Origin: Geothrix sp. SG200
Lineage (GTDB): Bacteria; Acidobacteriota; Holophagae; Holophagales; Holophagaceae
Direction of reading: 5' to 3'
DNA length: 64,000 bases
Assembly (NCBI RefSeq): GCF_022808935.1
Contig: NZ_JAKZFR010000006.1
Coordinates: 1 to 64,000 of the forward strand
Shown here: positions 58,518-64,000 of the stretch, piece after piece
How the letters are laid out: each line of letters begins with the position of its first letter
Numbering within the stretch: the stretch's first letter is position 1
The notes under the pieces: model-generated
The model's input: only the letters and a program-made list of their open reading frames with translations
What the model was told of the DNA's origin: nothing
Databases searched by the model: none
Made by a program: the position numbers and the translations under genes

Positions 58518-59254
58518 GCGCCCTCTCGGGCCAGGAGGAGACGCAGCGCCTCCTCGGCGACCTTCATCCCCACGATGGCGGGCATGTACGAGATGGTGCC
58601 CACGGGTCGGCGCTGGCGACCGGGGCCGCGATGGGGCTCGATGTCGACGGGGTTGGCGGGGCGCTTGTTGTCGGCGGGTTCCAGCGAGTAGACGCAGCGG
58701 ATGCCCTGGGTGATGCCCACCTTGCGGAGCTCCTTGCGCACCCGCGCCGCCAGCGGGCAGAGGCGCGTGTGGCTGAGGTCGCCCACGCGGACCTGGCTGC
58801 TGTCCGTGCGCCCGCCGGCGCCCATGGCCGAGATGATGGGCAGGCCCTGCTCGTGCGCGGTGCGCATGAGGGCCACCTTGCAGGACATGGAGTCGATGGC
58901 GTCGATCATCACGTCGGGCCTTGGCGTGAGCAGCTCCGGCAGCGTGTCCGTGTGGATGAAGGTGATGCGGGCTTCCACGTCGCAGTCGGGATTGATGTCC
59001 CGCACCCGGGCGGCGGCCACCTCGGCCTTGGGCTGGCCGATCGTGGAGCGCAGGGCGAAGAGCTGGCGGTTGAGGTTGCTGGGGCCGACCACGTCGTGGT
59101 CCACCAGGCGCAGGTGCCCCACGCCCGCGCGGGCCAGGGCCTCCACGGCGAAGGAGCCCACGCCACCCAGGCCGAAGACCGTCACGCGTGCCGCGCGCAG
59201 CCGATCCAGGGCCGCTTCTCCGAGCAGCAGTTCACTCCGGGAATACCACCTCAT
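58508..59254 (-). CDS. tcdA: tRNA threonylcarbamoyladenosine dehydratase (ThiF/E1-like)
   Basis: 248 residues of the E1-like adenylating fold: FGLGGVGSFAVEALARAGVG (nucleotide-binding), DHDVVGPSNLNRQLFALRS, MIDAIDSMSCKVAL and SAMGAGGRTDSSQV. TcdA/CsdL cyclises t6A37 of ANN-decoding tRNAs. Its ATG overlaps the stop of the TatD-like gene (ATGA). The 3' end overlaps the convergent histidine kinase by 10 bases. Confidence 0.93.
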
Positions 59255-59964
59255 GCCATGAGCTCCTTGAAACACTGGCCCCCATTCTCCCAGGCCAGGA
59301 GCTCGAGATCCGTCACGCTGATCCCGCGGATCGCCGCGGCGGCCTCCATCACCCGCTCCAGCTCCACGCTGCCGTCCGTCTCCAGGAGCAGGCGGGAGGG
59401 TGAAGCCGACCGCAGAGCCTCCCGCACGCCTGCCTGTTCGGGCTTCAGGAGGGCGCCGGAAAACGACAGGAAGACGCCCATGGCCTGGAGCGCCCGGGCG
59501 GTCTCCGGGCTTCCGGAGAAGGCATGGACCAGGGCGCCGGCCGGTGGCACCCCTTCCTCCCGGAGCACCTCCAGCAGCGTCCCCCAGGCCTTGACCACGT
59601 GGATCGCCACGGGCCGGCGCAGGACACGGGCCAGCCGCAACTGGAGGCGCAGGGCCGATTCCTGTCCGATCCGGTCGGCTTCCTTGCGCGCGAAGTCGAG
59701 CCCGCACTCCCCCACGCCGGCGGGATGGGAACGGAGCAGGGACTCCAGCCGCGCCTCCCACCCTTGCGCCGCATCCCTCACGAACCAGGGATGCAGGCCC
59801 AGCATCGGGAGAACCTCTGACTGGGAGGCCGCGTGGGCCAGCACCGCGGGCCAATCCGCCTCGCAGGTTCCGCAGACCACGCGTCGGTGGTCCCGGCCGT
59901 GCGCCACAGGCTCCGGCGCACCGACCTTCGGCAGGTGGCTGTGGGCATCGAAGAGAGGGGGCAT
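59251..59964 (-). CDS. TatD family metal-dependent hydrolase
   Basis: 237 residues of the amidohydrolase TIM barrel. Metal ligands: the HSH pair in FDAHSHLP, GECGLDFA glutamate, HVVKAWG and VHAFSGS histidines and the ETDG aspartate. TatD proteins are DNases or D-aminoacyl-tRNA/peptide-related hydrolases. Start at the ATG giving MPPLFDAHSHL. Operon with tcdA. Confidence 0.88.
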   Translation of the reverse strand: MPPLFDAHSHLPKVGAPEPVAHGRDHRRVVCGTCEADWPAVLAHAASQSEVLPMLGLHPWFVRDAAQGWEARLESLLRSHPAGVGECGLDFARKEADRIGQESALRLQLRLARVLRRPVAIHVVKAWGTLLEVLREEGVPPAGALVHAFSGSPETARALQAMGVFLSFSGALLKPEQAGVREALRSASPSRLLLETDGSVELERVMEAAAAIRGISVTDLELLAWENGGQCFKELMA

Positions 59965-60186
59965 GACGTTCGCTCGGCGGATGGATCGGGCGATCCGGGT
60001 TCCTTCCCCCATGATAAGCCGGATCGAGGAGCGTGGATGGAATGATGTCGCTGCATCGGTGCAGCCGGATTGAAGATGGATTGTCAAAAACATGGCATAA
60101 ATTGCTCTGCCCCCGGGGCGGCTTTGGTCCGGGCACCTGTGCCGGGGGAGCTCCCGCCGCGTCCAGGTCTCTGGAACCCGCGGAGG

Positions 60187-61515
60187 CTACTTGGGCTTGA
60201 ACGCCTCATTGGTGATCAGCGTCCCCAGCTCCTCTTTGATGACGGCAGGTATCTTCGGATCCCGCTTCCAGGCCTCCACGAAGTCCGCCACGAGCCCATG
60301 GTTCCGCACGAAGGAGCCGAGGGACCAGCCGCCCGCCCCATAGGCCAGCCCATGAAGGAGACCCGGCGTGATGCCCTCGATCTTCTTTCCGGATCTGCGC
60401 AGGTCCAGGACCGCCTTGCCTTCCTCCCGCCAGGCCAGGGTGTCCGCGATGGCGCGGACGGGCTTCTGGTCCCCCGTGGCGAGGAAGATGCTCCACAGCA
60501 TGTCCATGCGGGTGGTGATCTGGTACGGGTCGTCCAGGTTGACGCTGAAATCGTACGGGTCCGGGAGGCTCACCGCCTGGGTCCGCACATGCTGGAAGGC
60601 CTGGTGGTCCTCCACGGGGAGGGTCGTGAGGCAGGAAGACAAGTCGTAGCCGGCCTCACTCAGCAGGAGAAGGGCATAGATGCGCGTGACGCGGTCCTCG
60701 CGGGAGAGCCGCCGCATCAGGTCCTGCGCGGCCAGCGGGGAGGACTTCAGGACCTGGACGTAGAACGTGATCACGTTGGGCCGCGGGCCGGATTTGTCAT
60801 CCTTGGACAGCCTCAACGCGTGCAGGAGGCGGAAGGGTTCTGGAGCCTGGTAGTACGTCATCGTCCACGCGCCGGCCTCCTCCTGGTCCCGGAAGGCCCC
60901 CTCCTTGACCGCCCGGTCGGAGGACCAGATCTCCAGATGGGCGGCTTTGAGCTGCGTGACCTTCCCCCCCGGGGTGGTCACGGTGCCTTGGATGATCGCG
61001 TCACCGTCCCTGGCCTCGGCGGGAACCGGCCAGTCAAGGTCGAAGAGCGCGAGGCTCACCATGGACAAGGCATCTTCCAGGCCCTTCGTTTCGAGCTTGG
61101 CCTGCTCCATCACGTACTTGGCGAAGTCGGCCCCTTCGGCTTTGATGCCCCGGATCTGCGACGGATGGAGGCCGTTGAAGGTCGTCGCGGAACCCCCGAA
61201 CGTCACGGTGAAGGCATAGGTCCCCTCCTTCAGCAGCACGTCGCGGTCCGAACCCCGGGCCCCGATGGCCAGGGTCAGGTGCTGCCCCGGGTAGGCCCGG
61301 GCGCGCGGTTTCGGCGCGTTCACCGTAGGCAGCAGTCCCGTCCAGTGATCGGCAGTCTCCGCCCCAAGGATCCAGGGTGTCGTGATGAGCTCCGTCGGAA
61401 CCGGCTTGTTCTGGACCGGCTTGCCGGGGATTGCCCGGGTCGCCTGCGCGGCGAGCCCTACCGGGCATCCGAACAGCAGGATCAAGGCGAGGAAAGGGAT
61501 CTTGGCGCGCGGCAC
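60187..61515 (-). CDS. Secreted protein of unknown function
   Basis: 442 residues with a signal peptide (FLALILLFGCPVGLAAQ); FGC could be a weak lipobox. The middle has a beta-rich section (GTYAFTVTFGGSATTFNGLH); the second half is mainly helical (LMRRLSREDRVTRIYALLLL). No family recognised and no catalytic motif seen. Start is GTG with AGGA upstream. The 222-base gap after its stop holds no gene; I see nothing in it except the upstream region of the TatD gene. Confidence 0.65.
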   Translation of the reverse strand: MPRAKIPFLALILLFGCPVGLAAQATRAIPGKPVQNKPVPTELITTPWILGAETADHWTGLLPTVNAPKPRARAYPGQHLTLAIGARGSDRDVLLKEGTYAFTVTFGGSATTFNGLHPSQIRGIKAEGADFAKYVMEQAKLETKGLEDALSMVSLALFDLDWPVPAEARDGDAIIQGTVTTPGGKVTQLKAAHLEIWSSDRAVKEGAFRDQEEAGAWTMTYYQAPEPFRLLHALRLSKDDKSGPRPNVITFYVQVLKSSPLAAQDLMRRLSREDRVTRIYALLLLSEAGYDLSSCLTTLPVEDHQAFQHVRTQAVSLPDPYDFSVNLDDPYQITTRMDMLWSIFLATGDQKPVRAIADTLAWREEGKAVLDLRRSGKKIEGITPGLLHGLAYGAGGWSLGSFVRNHGLVADFVEAWKRDPKIPAVIKEELGTLITNEAFKPK

Positions 61516-61677
61516 GGGAGGTCCTGTGAGTCGGGGGTATGGGATGAGCCTACCCCGAATCCCTCCATGCCTCCGTCTGCGTCGGGAGACCCGGGTGCCG
61601 CCATGGCGTCAGCCCGGGGAGTGGGGCGCCACAACATGGGCACAACTGCTAGACTGGGAGCCTCGCAAACCCGCGTG

Positions 61678-61754
61678 GGTCCCGTAGCTCAGCTGGATAG
61701 AGCAGCTCCCTCCTAAGGAGCAGGTCGTGCGTTCGAATCGCATCGGGGCCACCA
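61678..61754 (+). tRNA. tRNA-Arg (anticodon CCT)
   Basis: 77 nt with encoded CCA. Acceptor GGTCCCG/CGGGGCC (one G-U pair), D stem GCTC/GAGC, anticodon stem GCTCC/GGAGC with loop CTCCTAA (anticodon CCT, reading AGG), T arm GTGCG-TTCGAAT-CGCAT. A possible -10 hexamer TAGACT lies at 61650-61655. Rare-codon tRNAs of this kind are common integration targets for mobile elements, but no integrase or repeat of the 3' end is seen here. Confidence 0.97.
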
Positions 61755-61789
61755 TTCTTGCCAGGGCCCGCCCAGGGCATTCCGAAAGT

Positions 61790-61818
61790 GAGCAGAAGCA
61801 CCTGTGGAGCTTCTGCTC
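61790..61818. terminator. Hairpin between tRNA-Arg and the convergent secreted-protein gene
   Basis: Perfect 10-bp stem GAGCAGAAGC / GCTTCTGCTC with a 9-nt loop. The right arm equals the start of each unit of the tandem array at 27.2-27.6 kb. No U tract on either side, so termination is plausible, not proven. Confidence 0.55.
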
Positions 61819-61851
61819 GAATGTCAGGACGGCGGCGGAAGCCCTGCCCGA

Positions 61852-62943
61852 TCACCGGATGGGGGCGTAGGCCAGCCCTCCGCCGGGGGCCAGGAAGACG
61901 GCCTCGTGATCGAGGAGGCCCACCAGCCGGTGTCCCTCGGGCAGCTCGGTCGGGATCCACTCCAGGGCGCCGTTGAGCAGGTCGAAGCGGGCGAGCACGA
62001 GGCCCTTGGATTCGGGGGCGCCGCAGGACTTGATCTGGCTGGGCGTGAAGACGCTGAAGATCACGTCCTTGCCCGCCCAGGACAGCATGGGGCCGCGGCC
62101 CACAGAGCCCAGCAAGGCGCGGCCGGGCAGGGCCTCGTGGCAGGTGAAGAAGGTCTGGCCGGGCTCCTTGGGGCCCCGGGCGGGATCGAGGACCGTGAAG
62201 GCCAGGCTGGCGCCCTCCGCGAGGTACACCGTCCCGTCCGTTCCCAGAGCCATGCGGTTGAGCGGGACCAGCAGCGGCTGGGCCGCGGCATCCCTCACCT
62301 GGGATCGGTCGCCGTAGGACCAGAGCACCGCGCCGGTCCTCAGGTCGCGCTTCTCGAGGTAGGGCTTCAGGGTCCGGTAGAGGACGAGGATGCCCTCGCG
62401 GCCCACGGCCATGTCCTCGATGGCGGCGGGAACCGCCAAGGCGTTCTCGATCTGGCCGTCCTTGTTGAGGATGACCAGGCGGCCGTCGCAGGCCATCCAG
62501 GTCCGGCTGTAGGAGTCGATGACCCAGCGCTCGGGCACGGCCTCGCAGGCGGTCTCCGGGGCCGGTTGCGGGGCCGGCTTCGTGGACGCGGCGTGGGGCC
62601 GCTGGCGCTGCGGAATTCCGTAGAGGAGGGCGCCGGCCGCGTCATAGTCGGTGGCGGCGCGGCCGCTCTCGACCGGCGCCGGTTTCGGCGCCGCGGCGAC
62701 TTTCCTGACTTCGGGAAGGGTGACCTGGAGCGTGGACAGGAGGCCGTTCCCCTTCATCCAGGAACGCAGGGAGCGGGTGGGCGGGTCGAAGAAGACCAGC
62801 GAGCCGTCGACTTCCTGGAAGGCCCATCCTCCCGTCGCGCGGGCGGGATCCCAGCCCTGGGCCGAAGCCCGGGCCTGGGCGTCCAGGGGAACGGGGCCGC
62901 AGAGGGCCAGCGTGGCAAAGAGTGTCAGAAGGCGGAGTCTCAT
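61852..62943 (-). CDS. Secreted beta-propeller-like protein of unknown function
   Basis: 363 residues. A signal peptide (LTLFATLALCGPVPLDAQ), a Pro/Ala-rich segment at about 85-130, then repeated four-strand blades (RLVILNKDGQIENALAVP, EGILVLYRTLKPYLEKRDL, GTDGTVYLAEGASLAFTVL) like those of YVTN/NHL or PQQ-type propellers. The WD-like or PQQ residues are not clear enough to name a family. A good promoter precedes it. Its stop faces the tRNA-Arg terminator hairpin. Confidence 0.65.
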   Translation of the reverse strand: MRLRLLTLFATLALCGPVPLDAQARASAQGWDPARATGGWAFQEVDGSLVFFDPPTRSLRSWMKGNGLLSTLQVTLPEVRKVAAAPKPAPVESGRAATDYDAAGALLYGIPQRQRPHAASTKPAPQPAPETACEAVPERWVIDSYSRTWMACDGRLVILNKDGQIENALAVPAAIEDMAVGREGILVLYRTLKPYLEKRDLRTGAVLWSYGDRSQVRDAAAQPLLVPLNRMALGTDGTVYLAEGASLAFTVLDPARGPKEPGQTFFTCHEALPGRALLGSVGRGPMLSWAGKDVIFSVFTPSQIKSCGAPESKGLVLARFDLLNGALEWIPTELPEGHRLVGLLDHEAVFLAPGGGLAYAPIR

Positions 62944-62961
62944 AAATTACCTGCCTATATT

Positions 62962-62990
62962 TTATTATGCCCATTCGCGACTTCAGTCAA
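62962..62990 (-). promoter_or_regulatory. Predicted promoter of the propeller-like protein gene
   Basis: Minus strand: TTGACT (62990-62985), 17-base spacer, TAATAA (62967-62962), with an AT-rich flank; 19 bases before the ATG at 62943. One of the best sigma70 matches in the window. Confidence 0.65.
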
Positions 62991-63112
62991 ACCCATCTCC
63001 CTGTGACGGAGCGCACGATTTATTCCAAAGACCTTCAGATCTGTTGAGAGACCCAGACAGGCCCCGGTATCCCGCACTTCTTGCGATGATGGAGGTTTCC
63101 CGAGGGGCTGAC

Positions 63113-63544
63113 GTGACGCGATCCCGGCTGAAGGATGAAGTCTTCATGAACATGGCACTGGAACTGAGCCGCCTGGGAACCTGCTGCCGCCTGCAGGTGG
63201 GCGCGGTCCTGCTGCGGGGCGATGGCGGCATCGCGGCGGCGGGCTTCAACGGGGCGCTGCCCGGCATGCCGCATTGCACGCCGGACACCTGCAAGCCAGG
63301 CCAGCGATGCCTGCATACCAGCCACGCGGAGGAGAACGCCCTGGGGTTCTGCGACGGCCCCGTGGCCACGGCCTACGTCACCCACGAGCCCTGTCTCACC
63401 TGCTGCCGCGCCCTGGTGCGTCGCGGCGTGCGCCGGGTGGTGTTCCGCCATCCCTACGCGAGCATCGCCGAGCAGGAACGCGTCGAGCGCCAGCACATCC
63501 TCGAACACTTCGGCGTGAAGTGGGAACAGCACGGCCAGCCTTGA
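63113..63544 (+). CDS. dCMP deaminase-type cytidine/deoxycytidylate deaminase
   Basis: 143 residues. The zinc-dependent deaminase motif is HTSHAEENAL (His ligand, catalytic Glu) and HEPCLTCCRAL (two Cys ligands). The extra Cys/His residues before it (MPHCTPDTCKPGQRCLHTSH) match the dCMP deaminase/ComEB group, where they bind a second zinc. GTG 63113 follows GAGGGG at a five-base spacing; the ATG at 63089-63091 is possible but lacks such a site. Converts dCMP to dUMP; ComEB-like competence use is also possible. Confidence 0.88.
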   Translation: MTRSRLKDEVFMNMALELSRLGTCCRLQVGAVLLRGDGGIAAAGFNGALPGMPHCTPDTCKPGQRCLHTSHAEENALGFCDGPVATAYVTHEPCLTCCRALVRRGVRRVVFRHPYASIAEQERVERQHILEHFGVKWEQHGQP

Positions 63545-63600
63545 ACTCCAGGGCAGGCGGCGCATACTGCTGAGCGCCCCTTCCTTCAGGAGACAAGCTG

Positions 63601-64000
63601 GTGACCGGAACCCCCATCCGCCTGCGGGTGAATGGCCGCGACGTCGCGACGCAGCCGGGGACCACGCTGCTGGAGGCCTGTCGGCAACACGGCATTGAGA
63701 TCCCCACCCTCTGTTCGGACCCGCGGCTGAAGCCAGCCTCCAGCTGCCGGCTGTGCGAGGTCGAGGTGGAAGGCCGCGACCGCCCGCCCTGCGCCTGCGC
63801 CACCCTGGCCGAGGAAGGCATGGTGGTGGAGACCCACACGCCCGCCCTGGAGGATTTCCGCCGGGCCATGCTGGCGCGCCTGGCCGGGCGCATCCCCGTG
63901 GAGGACCCGGCGCGCCTGGCGGGGAAGCCCTTCCGGAAGCTGCTGGACGCCTATGGCGTGGCGCCATCGGGCGCGCGCAGGCCCGGGGCGAGGCATCCGG
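63601..64000 (+). CDS. Molybdopterin oxidoreductase / formate dehydrogenase alpha-like, N-terminal part
   Basis: Only the first 133 codons are in the window; the gene continues past the end. GTG start with AGGAG eight bases upstream. Residues 1 to about 80 are a ferredoxin-like [2Fe-2S] domain (TLLEACRQHGIEIPTLCSDP, then CRLCEVEVEG and PPCACATL), as at the N-terminus of NAD-linked formate dehydrogenases and NuoG. The following region, which usually has a His/Cys3 [4Fe-4S] motif, has no cysteine at all (LEDFRRAMLARLAGRIPVED). The catalytic part lies outside, so the final identity is open. Confidence 0.75.
   Translation, partial: MTGTPIRLRVNGRDVATQPGTTLLEACRQHGIEIPTLCSDPRLKPASSCRLCEVEVEGRDRPPCACATLAEEGMVVETHTPALEDFRRAMLARLAGRIPVEDPARLAGKPFRKLLDAYGVAPSGARRPGARHP

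Noticed and set aside
61678-61818. tRNA-Arg as an integration site of a genomic island
   Set aside because: No integrase, no duplicated tRNA 3' end and no composition shift downstream; the following hairpin explains the local repeat.

Overview
The window is one contiguous stretch of a high-GC (roughly two-thirds G+C) Gram-negative chromosome. LpxD, several signal-peptide beta-barrel proteins ending in phenylalanine, Lgt and AmpG show a two-membrane cell. Gene content and style (split AccB/AccC, full-length AcnB, eukaryote-like Ser/Thr kinase with TPRs, several BlaI/M56 modules) recall Acidobacteriota, most likely Holophagaceae (Geothrix-like). That assignment is inference from memory, not a search result. 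There is no prophage, CRISPR array or recognisable transposase. Most of the window is chromosomal housekeeping interspersed with accessory genes.

Layout. 1-7.7 kb: YceI, esterase, two outer-membrane barrels, a CoA-acyltransferase-fold protein coupled to a PAP2 phosphatase, Dtd, and a secreted S9 peptidase with an unusual C-terminal extension. 7.8-12.9 kb (minus strand): MurJ, tRNA-Thr(TGT), AccC-AccB, NusB-RibH. 12.9-22.6 kb: flavin-type oxidase, a divergent DsrE/TetR pair with two mirror-image operators, AcnB, gamma-glutamyltransferase, DinB, tautomerase-NAT, hemerythrin and YbaK. 22.6-23.5 kb: an AT-rich islet bounded by 33-bp inverted repeats. 23.5-31.3 kb: aldo/keto reductase, DUF4287/DUF5655 protein, acyl-CoA synthetase, a GC-rich tandem-repeat array, barrel protein, Rieske protein, DUF2231, AmpG and a cysteine-less rhodanese. 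31.4-39.6 kb: RluD-like synthase-Lgt, LpxD, AcpS, GNAT, HpaI-type aldolase, HrpB and a membrane protein, with heptanucleotide repeat arrays between genes. 39.7-46.2 kb: transketolase C-half, PH-domain protein and TPR kinase operon, DUF1636, enoyl-CoA hydratase, class I amidotransferase and Ssb.

46.3-54.1 kb is the most unusual part. Three complete BlaI-type repressor / M56 (BlaR1-type) membrane-protease modules lie side by side, two on the minus strand and one on the plus strand. Each has its own promoter with an operator-like dyad. None of the three sensor proteins has a penicillin-binding domain. Two share one novel extracytoplasmic domain and the third carries a different, internally repetitive one. 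This looks like a locally expanded envelope-stress or ligand-sensing system of unknown signal.

54.2-64 kb: YbiT-type ABC-F ATPase, DUF817 membrane protein, PAS histidine kinase with receiver, TcdA-TatD pair, two secreted proteins of unknown function, tRNA-Arg(CCT), a dCMP-deaminase-type enzyme, and the start of a molybdopterin oxidoreductase whose N-terminal region lacks the usual second Fe-S cluster motif. The gene runs off the end of the window.

Where genes work together: AccB/AccC supply the biotin carboxylase half of acetyl-CoA carboxylase. Lgt, LpxD, MurJ and AmpG serve envelope building and recycling. TetR probably controls itself and DsrE. Each BlaI probably represses its own coupled BlaI-M56 pair.
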